Below the pieces are notes generated by a model. That model worked only from the letters and a program-made list of their open reading frames with translations, did no database searches and was not told the origin of the DNA. The position numbers and the translations under genes are program-made. From Viridilinea sp964592425 (GTDB lineage Bacteria > Chloroflexota > Chloroflexia > Chloroflexales > Chloroflexaceae), in NCBI GenBank assembly GCA_964592425.1, contig CAZQCG010000002.1:149736-213735 (forward strand): a stretch of DNA of 64,000 bases. Direction: 5' to 3'. Position 1 is the stretch's first letter; the number at the start of each line of letters is the position of its first letter. This document shows positions 7,871 through 16,553 of this stretch, piece after piece.

Positions 7871-9946
7871 TCACCCGGACTCGTCGAGTTGCCTACCCTG
7901 GCGCAGCGCAGGAATAACTACAGTGAAGATACTCCCCTCGCCCTCAACACTGCTCACGCTCAGGCTGCCGCCATGCTGGCTCACCAGCGCATAAGCGCCA
8001 GCCAGGCCCAGGCCGATCCCGCGCCGATCCGGCCCGACGTTGGTGCCGCGGTGGAAGCGCTCAAAGATGCGTGGCAGATCGACGGCAGGGATACCGATCC
8101 CTTCATCTTTGACAACAACGGTAGCCCAGAGACCGGTACTGTCTTGCACACTTGCCACAGTTACATAGATGGTGCTGCTGGATGGGCTGTAGTTGATCGC
8201 ATTGGTCAGCAGATTGAGCAGGGCCCGCCGCAGACGCAGCGGGTCACACAGACAGAGCAAGGCGCCCTCAGGCAGTTCTACCTCCAACACATGGCTGGAG
8301 CTACTCATCTGTGCGGTTACCACAGCCTGACTGGTGATCGTCCCAATGTCGGCCAGGGTGCGATCAAGCGTCAGCGGCTTGCCAGCATTGATCCGCGCAA
8401 GGTCGAGCAGTTCGTCAATCTGGAAGTTCAATTGCAGTGCCGCTTCACGCACGACATCCAGTCCGCGCACAAGCTTAGGATAATAGTCGGCGGGCTGCTC
8501 GATCCAGCGTTTGAGCAGATCGATGTGACCAAGAATGGCGGTCAGAGGGTGGCGCAAGTCATGGGAGATCACGGCAAAGAGTTCATCGCGTGAGCGCAGG
8601 GCCAGTTCCGCTGCACCCTGGGCCACAGTGGCTTCGTTCAACAGACGCTGCAAGGTGGTGATCTCAGTGGCAATCAGCCCGGCCCCCAGCATCTGGCCGT
8701 CGGTGGTTAGCACCGGGTAGACGTTCAGACGCCAGATACGCTCACCAAAGCGGTATTCGTGGTTAAGGATCGGTGCGCCACCGCCAAGCACCTGGCCCAC
8801 AAAAGGCATGACTACCTCAGCCATCGCTGGCAAAACCTCGCGCAGGTGCGGCCCACTGGGAACCTTCTCCTCGCTGTCGCTGATGGCAGCCAGGCGGGCA
8901 GCCTGGAATTGCATACGCATCTGGCGGTCATAACGCCGGTAGATCTGCGGCACAAGGCCCGCTGCCTCGGCAATGGGCGGGTTCATACGTTGCACTACGA
9001 GATCATGATCGATCACCGCAAAGCCAACTGGTGCCGCTGCAACCAGGGCCTCGGAAAGCGCACGCTCCTCGCGGGCTATTCGTGCGCTCTCCGCCGCCTC
9101 ACGGTAGAGCCGCCGCAGGCTTGCCTCAGTCAACTTCTGCTCAGTCACATCGCTAATCAGCAGCAGGATACCGTAGATCTCGCCATTGTGATCGCGCACT
9201 GGGTAATAGTTGACCAGTGCGTGATGTAAAACACCATCCATGTGCCCATCAAGCGCCCAGTTCAGCACCGGCTCGCCGCTAGACAGAACCCAGTGCCAGT
9301 AGGTCTCCCAGATCGGGGCAAACATCGGGAAGAGTTCGCGTGGCGTGCGCCCGAGATGTTCAGCGACGGGCCGCCCGTTCAACGCCGCCAGCCGTTCGTT
9401 GACCAGGATAAAGCGAAAGTCGCGATCAACAAAGGCCAGGCCCAGCTGGGTTGCACCAAAGACGGTGTTGAGGACGGCCTCGGCATATTCAACTGGCTGG
9501 CGTCCATGGCGCAGGGCCGTTGCGGCCAACAGCCGGCCAGCCTGGCCTGCCTCACCGGGAGCAACTGGCTCCGCAGCCGCCGCAGGCTGAGCCAGGTCGC
9601 TGATCTCACACTCGATGGCTAGCACTTTGCCAGCCCGCGTACGCACTGGGTAGTAGGAGGCGAGCCAGTGGCAACTGCTGCCAGCAGGCAATGCGCCACG
9701 TAACTCCACCCCACTGACCGGTTCGCCGTCGGCCAGCACCTGGCGCAAGATCGGCTCGATCTTAGGAGCCAGGTCGGGCAGCAACTCGCTCAACGCTCGC
9801 CCGCTATGCGCCTCGACTGGCAGCCGGTGCAAGCCGGCCAGCGTTGCATCCACCTCAAGGAAACGCAGCTGTATATCGAACAGCCCGACGCCGTAGGTCG
9901 ACGTGCGGGTCGGCGGGATAGACGAACTTGATCCGTGCGCCTGCAT
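7871..9946 (-). CDS. Orphan sensor histidine kinase with three PAS-like domains
   Basis: 691 residues without membrane segments or signal peptide, so a soluble sensor. Three PAS-like regions lie at about 20-120, 155-270 and 295-430; the second and third have the PAS ends YPVRDHNGEIYGILLLISDV and VYPVLTTDGQMLGAGLIATE. HisKA follows with H462 in AVISHDLRHPLTAI. The ATPase has the N box NLLTNAINYSP (~578), DEGIGIP (~614) and GIGLGLAG (~643). No response regulator gene is next to it, so its partner must be elsewhere. The signal is unknown. The start at 9946 has no strong ribosome-binding site. Confidence 0.92.
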   Translation of the reverse strand: MQAHGSSSSIPPTRTSTYGVGLFDIQLRFLEVDATLAGLHRLPVEAHSGRALSELLPDLAPKIEPILRQVLADGEPVSGVELRGALPAGSSCHWLASYYPVRTRAGKVLAIECEISDLAQPAAAAEPVAPGEAGQAGRLLAATALRHGRQPVEYAEAVLNTVFGATQLGLAFVDRDFRFILVNERLAALNGRPVAEHLGRTPRELFPMFAPIWETYWHWVLSSGEPVLNWALDGHMDGVLHHALVNYYPVRDHNGEIYGILLLISDVTEQKLTEASLRRLYREAAESARIAREERALSEALVAAAPVGFAVIDHDLVVQRMNPPIAEAAGLVPQIYRRYDRQMRMQFQAARLAAISDSEEKVPSGPHLREVLPAMAEVVMPFVGQVLGGGAPILNHEYRFGERIWRLNVYPVLTTDGQMLGAGLIATEITTLQRLLNEATVAQGAAELALRSRDELFAVISHDLRHPLTAILGHIDLLKRWIEQPADYYPKLVRGLDVVREAALQLNFQIDELLDLARINAGKPLTLDRTLADIGTITSQAVVTAQMSSSSHVLEVELPEGALLCLCDPLRLRRALLNLLTNAINYSPSSSTIYVTVASVQDSTGLWATVVVKDEGIGIPAVDLPRIFERFHRGTNVGPDRRGIGLGLAGAYALVSQHGGSLSVSSVEGEGSIFTVVIPALRQGRQLDESG

Positions 9947-10027
9947 AGGCTGTGAATTCGTAGCTTGCAGACTTCTGCAATCAGACAGCGAAAACTGGAG
10001 CGCAAGAGCCAGTTAGAACGTAGCTGT

Positions 10028-10056
10028 AGTGTAACAAGAAAGAACGCTGTTGTCGA
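10028..10056 (-). promoter_or_regulatory. Sigma70-type promoter for the PAS histidine kinase
   Basis: Read on the minus strand: TCGACA (10056-10051), a 17-base spacer and TACACT (10033-10028). It lies about 82 bases before the kinase ATG at 9946 and is correctly oriented. Confidence 0.55.
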
Positions 10057-10114
10057 ATTTTCTCAGGCTGGCCGATCTACATGATGATCCGTCATTGGCG
10101 TACTAGCAGCGCAA

Positions 10115-10143
10115 TTGCGTTTCCGTAGTCCCGGCGGTATAAT
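10115..10143 (+). promoter_or_regulatory. Promoter for the flippase-like membrane protein
   Basis: TTGCGT at 10115-10120, 17 bases, then a perfect TATAAT at 10138-10143. It is 57 bases before the ATG at 10200. The -35 element is weak. Confidence 0.55.
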
Positions 10144-10199
10144 CGCGCCATGCCTCGCTCCAGCCTCCCGGCTCCCGGCTACGCAACTCAGGAAGCCTG

Positions 10200-11201
10200 A
10201 TGTCGCTCAAAAGCCTGCAGGGAAAGATCATTGCTTCGCTACTGATCGGCCTGGTGGTCGTTGTAGGGATGGGCCTGTTGAGCGATGTGCGCGCAGTTGG
10301 ACGCGACCTGGGCACTTTCCGCTGGGATTTGTTACCACTTATCCTCGGTCTGACCCTGCTGAACTACCTGTTGCGCTGGCTCAAGTGGGCCTATTACCTG
10401 CGCCGACTCGGCTGTGATCGCGGGGTCAGCCTACTTGATAATGCGCTGATCTTTACCGCCGGCATGGTTATGGCGGTCACACCCGGTAAACTGGGCGAAG
10501 TCTTTAAGGCCTATCTGCTACGGCGGGTAAATGCCACCCCCGTCACCCGCTCGGCCCCAATTGTGCTGGCCGAACGCCTGACCGATGGGACGGCAATGCT
10601 CTTGCTGATGGGTCTGGGCCTGACCCTCTACCCACCAGCTCGCCCGATCTTCATCGCCCTTGTGCTCGGCACGCTGGTGGCGATCGTGGTCGTCCAATAC
10701 CAACGGCTGGCGCTGGCGCTGATCGGCCTGATCGGAAGGTTGCCCCTGGGCGCAGCAATTGCCCCACGCCTGCAAACCATCTACGCAAGCACACGCCAGT
10801 TACTTGACTGGCGTGTCTTGTTGATGGCCACGCTGATCAGCTTCATCTCGTGGGGCTGCGAATGTGTGGCCTTCTTCTTTGTGCTGGTCGGCCTGGGCGA
10901 GCCCGGCACACCCCTGCTCTTGCTCCAGGCAACCTTCATCTTTGCGGCCAGCACCCTCTTCGGGCTGGTCAGCTTCTTACCTGGTGGCCTGGGGGTGAGT
11001 GAAGTCAGCAGCGCGGGCCTGCTGGTAGCCCTGGTTGGGATGAGTGTCTCGGCGGCAACCACCGCAACTATCTTGATCCGCTTCGCCACACTCTGGTTCG
11101 GCGTTCTACTCGGCGTGCTCGCCCTGCTCTGGTTTGGCCGGCGCTACAGCACGAGCGGCGGCGAAGCGGTACAGGAACAGGGAGAGATCAGTCAAATCTA
11201 G
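10200..11201 (+). CDS. Lysylphosphatidylglycerol synthase TM-region (UPF0104) family membrane protein
   Basis: 333 residues with about eight transmembrane segments. Family motifs include NYLLRWLKWAYYLRRLG near 60, the Thr-Pro-Gly-Lys-hydrophobic-GE loop (VTPGKLGEVFKAYLLRR) near 97 and the late loop FLPGGLGVSEVSSAGLL near 260. The family holds flippase-like membrane domains; without the MprF synthetase domain it may move or handle a lipid-linked substrate. A related gene is at 26991-28022. It is followed after 9 bases by the HIT gene, whose ribosome-binding site begins at this stop codon. Confidence 0.88.
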   Translation: MSLKSLQGKIIASLLIGLVVVVGMGLLSDVRAVGRDLGTFRWDLLPLILGLTLLNYLLRWLKWAYYLRRLGCDRGVSLLDNALIFTAGMVMAVTPGKLGEVFKAYLLRRVNATPVTRSAPIVLAERLTDGTAMLLLMGLGLTLYPPARPIFIALVLGTLVAIVVVQYQRLALALIGLIGRLPLGAAIAPRLQTIYASTRQLLDWRVLLMATLISFISWGCECVAFFFVLVGLGEPGTPLLLLQATFIFAASTLFGLVSFLPGGLGVSEVSSAGLLVALVGMSVSAATTATILIRFATLWFGVLLGVLALLWFGRRYSTSGGEAVQEQGEISQI

Positions 11202-11210
11202 GAGGAGCCG

Positions 11211-11633
11211 ATGAGCTCAATCTTCTCACGCATCGTCAATGGTGAGATTCCCACCGCCAAACTCTACGAGGACGATCTCACCCTGGCTTTCCTTGATGTC
11301 AACCCGGCCACGCGTGGCCATACCCTGGTGATCTGCAAAGAGGAGCGCCCCGGTCTGCTTGACCTGACGCCCGAGCAATTGACGGCAGTGGCCCTGACCA
11401 CCCAGCGTGTAGCCAGGGCACTTGTCGCAGTGCTGCAGCCCGAAGGCTTCAACCTGGTGCAGAACAATGGGGCCGCTGCTGGCCAGGTCGTCTTCCATTA
11501 CCATGTCCATATCATCCCGCGCTGGTCCGGTGACCGTGCCTATGTCTCCTGGCGCCCCGGCAACGCCACCCACGACGAGTTGGCCGACCTGGCCGACCTG
11601 GTCGCAGCTGAACTAAAGCGCGATGAGGGATGA
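11211..11633 (+). CDS. HIT-family nucleotide hydrolase (Hint-like)
   Basis: 140 residues. N-terminal CIFC-like region SSIFSRIVNGEIPTAKLYED, GHTLVICKE, and the histidine triad HYHVHIIPRW (H-x-H-x-H-x-x) at about 97-106. Hint-type enzymes cleave purine nucleotide phosphoramidates such as AMP-lysine. The usual first Cys of the N-terminal motif is Ser here, so the zinc site found in some relatives is probably absent. Ribosome-binding site AGGAGGAG lies just before the ATG. Likely co-transcribed with the flippase-like gene upstream and the unknown gene downstream. Confidence 0.94.
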   Translation: MSSIFSRIVNGEIPTAKLYEDDLTLAFLDVNPATRGHTLVICKEERPGLLDLTPEQLTAVALTTQRVARALVAVLQPEGFNLVQNNGAAAGQVVFHYHVHIIPRWSGDRAYVSWRPGNATHDELADLADLVAAELKRDEG

Positions 11634-11641
11634 GGGATCAT

Positions 11642-12085
11642 ATGTCAGACAACACCATCTTCCTTGAGACGGCCCTCCAGTATGGCTACAACCTCGGCGC
11701 AGCCTCGGCGGCCCTGGCGGTGGTGCTTGCCCGCCTCGAAGCAGCCAGCGTCCCGGAGCGGCGATTCTACCTCTACCGTACCCCCAGAGGCGTCGAGCAA
11801 GGCATCGATCCTACTACCACGCCGGGCGAGCGCCCACGGCATCTGCTGGCCTTCCAGAGCGCCGATACGGCGCTGGCCTTTGCCCAACAACGCGGTTTGG
11901 GTATCTCGCCCCGGCTGGTCAACCTGGAGTTGGAACAACTTCTGGCTGTGCTGATTCAGCGTCCGGCGATCACAACCCTGATCGTGGTTGACGAGACGGC
12001 CCCCATCCCAACCGAGGGCCTGCCAGCTGGCGTGCGGATCGAACGGACGACACTCCTGGCCATGCTCATCGCTGACGGTCTGTGA
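11642..12085 (+). CDS. Protein of unknown function in the HIT-prs gene run
   Basis: 147 residues with no recognised domain, no signal peptide and no membrane segment. It has an Ala/Leu-rich N-terminal helix (NLGAASAALAVVLARLEAAS), then an alpha/beta pattern with Phe-Leu-Tyr-Arg, a mid helix around SADTALAFAQQRGL and a strand TTLIVVDE. GAGGG lies 5 bases before ATG 11642; an alternative ATG at 11630 overlaps the HIT stop but has no room for a binding site. It is sandwiched between HIT and prs, 32 bases before the latter, so it is probably part of their operon. Confidence 0.7.
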   Translation: MSDNTIFLETALQYGYNLGAASAALAVVLARLEAASVPERRFYLYRTPRGVEQGIDPTTTPGERPRHLLAFQSADTALAFAQQRGLGISPRLVNLELEQLLAVLIQRPAITTLIVVDETAPIPTEGLPAGVRIERTTLLAMLIADGL

Positions 12086-12117
12086 GTGCAGCGCACAAGT
12101 AAAGTAAGGAGTACCAG

Positions 12118-13119
12118 GTGGGAAGCCGCTTCGACGAAATGCGTATCTTTGCCGGCAACGGCAATGTCCCACTCGCCCAGCTGGTCTGTGAGCGGGTCGG
12201 AGTTCCACTCGGCGACGCAACAATCGTAAAATTCAGCAATGAGAACATCTTTATCAAGCTGAACGAGAGTGTGCGCGAGAAGGATGTCTTTGTCATTCAA
12301 TCGCTCTCGGCCCCGAATCTGAGCGACCGGATTATGGAACTGCTGATCATGCTCGACACCTGTCGGCGCGCCTCAGCCGGGCGGGTCACGGCCGTCATTC
12401 CCTACTACGCCTACGGGCGCACCGACAAGAAAGACCAGCCGCGGGTGCCAATCACGGCCCGCCTGCTGGCCGATATGATCCAGACGGCCGGGGCCCAGCA
12501 GGTGCTGACCATCGACCTGCACGCCGGGCAGATTCAGGGCTTCTTCAACATCCCGATGGATGAGTTGACAACCATGAATCTGCTGGTCGAGTACTGGAGC
12601 AACAAGGGCTGGGACGACCTGATCATCGTCTCGCCCGACGTTGGCTTTGCCAAACGCGGGCGCAACTTCGCCGAGGCGATCGGCGCACCCCTGGCCATCG
12701 CCGAGAAGCGCCGGATCCAGCACCTGGGGCGGCAGGACGGGCGCCACTCCTCACCCGAGATTATGAATCTGATCGGTGATGCCGCTGGCAAGCGCTGCAT
12801 CATCATCGACGACGAGATTGCCACCGGCAGCTCGATCATCGAAGTCGTCAGCCTGCTTGAGCGTGAGGGGGCCCGCGAAATCTATGCCAGCTGCGCCCAT
12901 GCGGTCTTCGCCGGCAACGCCATCGAGCGCCTGCGCCAGACCAGCATCCGCGAACTAGTCACCACCGATACCCTGCTCATCCCTGCCGAGCGGCGCTGGC
13001 CGGGCCTGACCGTACTGAGCGTCAGCACCCTGATCGCTGAGGTGATCCAGCGCATCCATAGTGGCGTCTCGGTTGATACGATCTTTTCGCAGCGCAGGCA
13101 CCCGGCCCTGGGGTATTAA
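12118..13119 (+). CDS. prs: Ribose-phosphate pyrophosphokinase
   Basis: 333 residues. Makes phosphoribosyl pyrophosphate from ribose-5-phosphate and ATP for nucleotide, His and Trp synthesis. Seen: N-terminal RIFAGNGNVPLAQLVCERVG, the catalytic flexible-loop region YYAYGRTDKKDQPRVPITAR (~95-115), the metal-binding TIDLHAGQIQGFF (~128) and the PRPP loop CIIIDDEIATGSSI (~223-236). GTG start with AAGGAG about 10 bases upstream. The DQPRVPI segment differs from the usual SREPI-type loop but fits the fold. Confidence 0.95.
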   Translation: MGSRFDEMRIFAGNGNVPLAQLVCERVGVPLGDATIVKFSNENIFIKLNESVREKDVFVIQSLSAPNLSDRIMELLIMLDTCRRASAGRVTAVIPYYAYGRTDKKDQPRVPITARLLADMIQTAGAQQVLTIDLHAGQIQGFFNIPMDELTTMNLLVEYWSNKGWDDLIIVSPDVGFAKRGRNFAEAIGAPLAIAEKRRIQHLGRQDGRHSSPEIMNLIGDAAGKRCIIIDDEIATGSSIIEVVSLLEREGAREIYASCAHAVFAGNAIERLRQTSIRELVTTDTLLIPAERRWPGLTVLSVSTLIAEVIQRIHSGVSVDTIFSQRRHPALGY

Positions 13120-13176
13120 GTGCAAGCTACAAGTTTTGCCTCTGCGACAAGACGCTTCTTGGCAACGTAGCGCGCT

Positions 13177-14037
13177 TTAGACGCTGGCGAGGAACTCGCG
13201 GATGGCCCGCTCGAAGCTGCGCGGGCGTTCATCCATCGGGTTGTGCATAGCCCCGGCGATCTCAGCATAGTGGGCAGCGGGGATCAGACGAAGCAGGCGG
13301 CGCGAGTTATTTGTCGGTACCAGACCGTCAAACTGCCCGGTAAGTACCAGGGTCGGCGTTTGCAGTTGGCCCAGACGCTGGCCAATGCGGTTGGCGAAGA
13401 GGGCACGGTAGAGCCGGTGCAGGCCCTCTGGCTCAAAAATTGAGGTATAGGCGGTACGCCGCATCCACGGGCGAAGCCAGCCGCCACCATGCTCGTGGGG
13501 CACCCGCAGCGTGATCGGGCGCAATAGCCGCCCCAGGGCCTGACTGAAACGCAGCATGGCCCAGCCGAAGGTGGGAATCAGGTAGACCCGCGCATAGATC
13601 GGCATCAGATGGGCATCGATAGCCGCATCCACCAGTACCAGCCGCCGAACCAACTCGGGCCGGCGCAGGGCTAGTTCGGCGGCAACTGCGCCACCCATTG
13701 AGTGGCCCATCAGCACCACCGAACCGAGCTGCAGGTCGTCACAGAAGGCCGCCACCGTCTCGGCCAGACTCTCCAGGCTATCCTCAGGCCCAAGAGGCGA
13801 ATCGCCGTGGCCTGGCAGATCCAGGGCAAAACAGCGATGGTCACGCCCGAGGCTGCGCAGGGTACTCCACCAGAGTTCCTTAAAGGCCCCCCAGCCGTGC
13901 AGCATCACCACGGCCGGGCCTGTCTCGCCGGCCTGCAGGTAGCTCAACATCGTCGGCAGGTGGGTATGCACCATGATTGGCACTGCCGCCATGCGGACAG
14001 CCTGGGTATGCAGGGGATGGTTAGCTTGCTCTTGCAT
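13177..14037 (-). CDS. Alpha/beta hydrolase
   Basis: 286 residues of alpha/beta hydrolase fold. VVMLHGWGAFKELWW carries the oxyanion loop (HGWG), the nucleophile elbow is VLMGHSMGGAVAAELAL, the acid is probably in LTGQFDGLVP and the His in AGAMHNPMDE near the C terminus, so the triad looks complete. Typical substrates are esters or lipids; nothing here fixes one. A large hydrophobic cap region follows the nucleophile (LIPTFGWAMLRFSQALGRLL). The start is uncertain: ATG 14037 lies only a few bases past a TATACT box, while 14064 and 13992 are alternatives. Confidence 0.88.
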   Translation of the reverse strand: MQEQANHPLHTQAVRMAAVPIMVHTHLPTMLSYLQAGETGPAVVMLHGWGAFKELWWSTLRSLGRDHRCFALDLPGHGDSPLGPEDSLESLAETVAAFCDDLQLGSVVLMGHSMGGAVAAELALRRPELVRRLVLVDAAIDAHLMPIYARVYLIPTFGWAMLRFSQALGRLLRPITLRVPHEHGGGWLRPWMRRTAYTSIFEPEGLHRLYRALFANRIGQRLGQLQTPTLVLTGQFDGLVPTNNSRRLLRLIPAAHYAEIAGAMHNPMDERPRSFERAIREFLASV

Positions 14038-14089
14038 AGCCCCAGTATACCGCAGGTGGCTCACACTGCTGGTAGTTATTGCAAATCCG

Positions 14090-14118
14090 TTGCAAAATAT
14101 CTACAAAAGGTGTACACT
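14090..14118 (+). promoter_or_regulatory. Promoter for the small [2Fe-2S] protein
   Basis: TTGCAA at 14090-14095, 17 bases, TACACT at 14113-14118. It gives an approximately 30-base leader before ATG 14156 and excludes upstream in-frame starts. A second copy of TTGCAA lies 11 bases earlier. Confidence 0.6.
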
Positions 14119-14155
14119 GAGGGTGGTTATCGTACATTGCAGGTCAACTACCCCT

Positions 14156-14431
14156 ATGGCTATTCAGCTTACGCTGTGCAGGCTCTGTACACGGAACCGC
14201 CCCGATTTTCATTGTGCCGTGGCCAAGCTCCTCGCCACCTTCCCCGAACATGTGGTGATCGAGGAGCTCGATTGTATCGCGGCCTGTGACGAGGTGCCCG
14301 CCGTTATGATCGAGGCCGACTTCTTCCCCCAGGTTGATCCATACCAGCTGATCACCATCGTGCAACGCCGGATCAGCGAGCAGACCGGCACGGGCCTGCA
14401 CTTGAACGCTGATTGTTGCGCAGAGCACTAA
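14156..14431 (+). CDS. Small thioredoxin-like [2Fe-2S] ferredoxin-type protein
   Basis: 91 residues. Cys pairs are spaced as in NuoE-like and thioredoxin-like ferredoxins: LCRLCTRNRPDFHCAVAKLL near the N terminus and DCIAACDEVPAVMIEAD in the middle, followed by VDPYQLITIVQRRI, which matches the C-terminal helix of that fold. There are four or more candidate ligands (C9, C12, C21, C47, C51 approximately). A short Cys-containing tail ends NADCCAEH. Probably an electron carrier; partner unknown. It converges on the radical SAM gene, ending 4 bases into it, which is suggestive but not proof of a link. Confidence 0.65.
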   Translation: MAIQLTLCRLCTRNRPDFHCAVAKLLATFPEHVVIEELDCIAACDEVPAVMIEADFFPQVDPYQLITIVQRRISEQTGTGLHLNADCCAEH

Positions 14432-15561
14432 GGGGCAGGCCGTTCACACTCCGCATCCCGCATCTCCGGGACAAGGCTCGCAGCCCGGGCGTGGGCCACG
14501 GCACAGAAAAAGGGCGTGGCCCCATCCATAGCCCCGGTCTCCAGGTGAGCATGGGCCGGACAGTGCAGGCAGAGGTTGACAATCGGGCAGCGCCGACAGG
14601 TCGCCAGGTATTGCGTATCCTGCGAGCGCCGATCACGTACCTGAGGCACAAACTGCGCCCAGGCCTCGCGCAGCGGCACGTCGCGCAGGTTAAGCGTGGT
14701 GCCGGGGGCACAGAGGGAGGGGCAAAGGCGGAAGGTGCCGTCATAGCCGATGGCAAAACTGCTGTTGCCCGCCCCACAGTGGAAGAGGTGGTCACAGCCC
14801 ATGTGGCCGAGGGCATCGCTCATAAAAGTCTCATGGCGCGCCTGCAGCGCACCGAAGCGCTGCTCGTCGGCCTGCTCTAGCCTGACCACCTCGGCGGGGC
14901 TCAGGCGCTCCTGCTTGATCTCTTCGTTGCGGAGCGGGTCACCGTCGTAGCGCAGGTGCAGCTGCGGGTCAAAGCGGTAGTAGTCTTTGGTGCGCGCCCG
15001 CCCGAAGGCGGCGATCGCCTCCAGTTCATGCAGGTTGGAGCGCAACGCCATAGCCTTGAGCCGCACACGCAGTCCAGCGGCAAACAGGCGATCCAGCCCC
15101 CGCATGAAGGCAGCGTAGGAGCCAGGACGCCGCGTTACCTGCTCATAGGTCGCTGCCGTCGCACCATAGATCGTCACTTCAATGTCACGCGGCGGGTGAC
15201 GCTCAAAGAGCTCAAGATGCTCGGCCTGCACCGCCGTCGCATTGGTGAAGACCGAGACGAGCAACCCTTTGCGCTTCAGACCGAGGTAGATGTCGGCAAA
15301 ATCTGGGCGTAGCAGTGGCTCGCCGCCAGTGATCAGGCACCAGACGGCCCCGAGCGCTACGGCCTGGTCGGCGATGGCGAGGATCTCGGCACAACTCAAC
15401 TCCTCGGCCCGTGCAGTGGCGTCATTAACCGGCAAGTTGATATAACAATGTCGGCAGTTGAGATTGCAGCGCGCCGTCAACTCAAGACTGAAGGAGAGGG
15501 GCGTGCGCTGATGCTTGAGTTTCTCCCAGAGCGAAAACTGTTGGATTTCGAGTTGGTTCAT
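14428..15561 (-). CDS. Radical SAM/SPASM peptide-modifying enzyme 1
   Basis: 377 residues. The radical SAM motif is RCNLNCRHC (C32, C36, C39), followed by LITGGEPLLRPDF. The C-terminal SPASM-type region has many Cys: GCDHLFHCGAG, RLCPSLCAPG, LATCRRCPIVNLCLHCPA and FFCAV, enough for auxiliary [4Fe-4S] clusters. Such enzymes install thioether or C-C crosslinks or epimerise RiPP precursors. ATG 15561 overlaps the stop of the S26-GNAT gene in an ATGA, with AGGA upstream, so translation is coupled. It is last in the leftward RiPP-like cluster. About 28% of its layout is shared with the second radical SAM gene by eye (same motif spacing); they look like paralogues, not copies. Confidence 0.93.
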   Translation of the reverse strand: MNQLEIQQFSLWEKLKHQRTPLSFSLELTARCNLNCRHCYINLPVNDATARAEELSCAEILAIADQAVALGAVWCLITGGEPLLRPDFADIYLGLKRKGLLVSVFTNATAVQAEHLELFERHPPRDIEVTIYGATAATYEQVTRRPGSYAAFMRGLDRLFAAGLRVRLKAMALRSNLHELEAIAAFGRARTKDYYRFDPQLHLRYDGDPLRNEEIKQERLSPAEVVRLEQADEQRFGALQARHETFMSDALGHMGCDHLFHCGAGNSSFAIGYDGTFRLCPSLCAPGTTLNLRDVPLREAWAQFVPQVRDRRSQDTQYLATCRRCPIVNLCLHCPAHAHLETGAMDGATPFFCAVAHARAASLVPEMRDAECERPAP

Positions 15562-16553
15562 GATGCTTCCTGCCATACGATGCGCATAACCAGCCGTCTG
15601 GGGTTTGCCTGGGCAAAGCGCCGATCCAGCTCTGGCATAGCAACATGGACAAAGCCCAGCTTGCGATAGAGGCGGATCGCGGGGGCATTGTCCTCATTCA
15701 CGACCAGCAGCAACGCTGCTGCACCTTCGGCCTGGGCCTGCCTGATCACCTGGCGCGTCAACTGCTCGCCGACACCCAGACCACGAAAGGCTGTCCAGAC
15801 GTGCAGTGAAAAGAGCCAGTGACCAACATAGGGTGCGTGTGCGGGCGGATGGCGTACCAGTTCGACAAAGCCAGCCAGCAGGCCACCGACATGGGCAGCA
15901 TAGGGCGTCACCAGCGGATTAGGACGGGGCGGCGGGTGCCACAACTCAGGTGACAGCCGGCGCTGCACCTCGGCCAGCCCGGCCATGTCAACTTCGCTGA
16001 TACGGACAGCCGGCTGCCAATGGCGGCCCAGGTGACGATAGGCGGGCAGGCTCTGCAGCCAGCGCAGCAGCATACCCGCGCCACGCCTGGGCAAGAACAG
16101 GGCCTGCCTGGCCCCCCAGAGCAGCCCCAGGCGCGATAAGTGGGCCAGCAGTGGGCCAGCCCGACCCAACCCAGCAGCGACAGGCCGCCCGTTGCGCTTG
16201 ACCTGCACCACCCTCCCCAGGAGATCCGCGTCAGTCAGCAAGCCATCGGGCTCGGCCAGATTATCGCCGCGCACCAGATAGCCCTCCGGTGTAAGTGCAA
16301 CCACGCGATGCACCGTCAGCCGCTGGTGATGCGGGTTGACAAAGGCGACCACAACACCTGGCGTAGGCGGTGCAGTCAGCGGTGCCACGGTGATCACATC
16401 GCCGTCCTGGATGAAGGGCGTCATGCTGTAACCGTGAGCCGTGAAACGGAAGGGTAGACCACGGCCCAGCGTGGCGCGGGTCAACTCGCGCAGCGCCGGG
16501 CCAGAGAGCGGTGCATCAGCGATGATCGTGGTGTAAGGGGAGGAGTCGGTCAT
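15558..16553 (-). CDS. S24/S26 signal-peptidase-like protease fused to GNAT N-acetyltransferase
   Basis: 331 residues in two parts. Residues ~30-130 match the S24/S26 peptidase core: Ser43 in GYSMTPFIQDGD, His82 in LTVHRVVAL and RGDNLAEPDGLL; the Ser-His pairing resembles SipW/Sec11-type enzymes rather than the Ser-Lys of LepB. No N-terminal anchor is visible, so it is probably cytoplasmic. Residues ~185-331 are a GNAT fold: motif A FRGLGVGEQLTRQVIRQAQ and NEDNAPAIRLYRKLGFVHV. Its ATG shares one base with the precursor stop (TGATG). By position it is a candidate leader peptidase plus N-terminal acetylase for that peptide. This pairing is inference. Confidence 0.88.
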   Translation of the reverse strand: MTDSSPYTTIIADAPLSGPALRELTRATLGRGLPFRFTAHGYSMTPFIQDGDVITVAPLTAPPTPGVVVAFVNPHHQRLTVHRVVALTPEGYLVRGDNLAEPDGLLTDADLLGRVVQVKRNGRPVAAGLGRAGPLLAHLSRLGLLWGARQALFLPRRGAGMLLRWLQSLPAYRHLGRHWQPAVRISEVDMAGLAEVQRRLSPELWHPPPRPNPLVTPYAAHVGGLLAGFVELVRHPPAHAPYVGHWLFSLHVWTAFRGLGVGEQLTRQVIRQAQAEGAAALLLVVNEDNAPAIRLYRKLGFVHVAMPELDRRFAQANPRRLVMRIVWQEAS

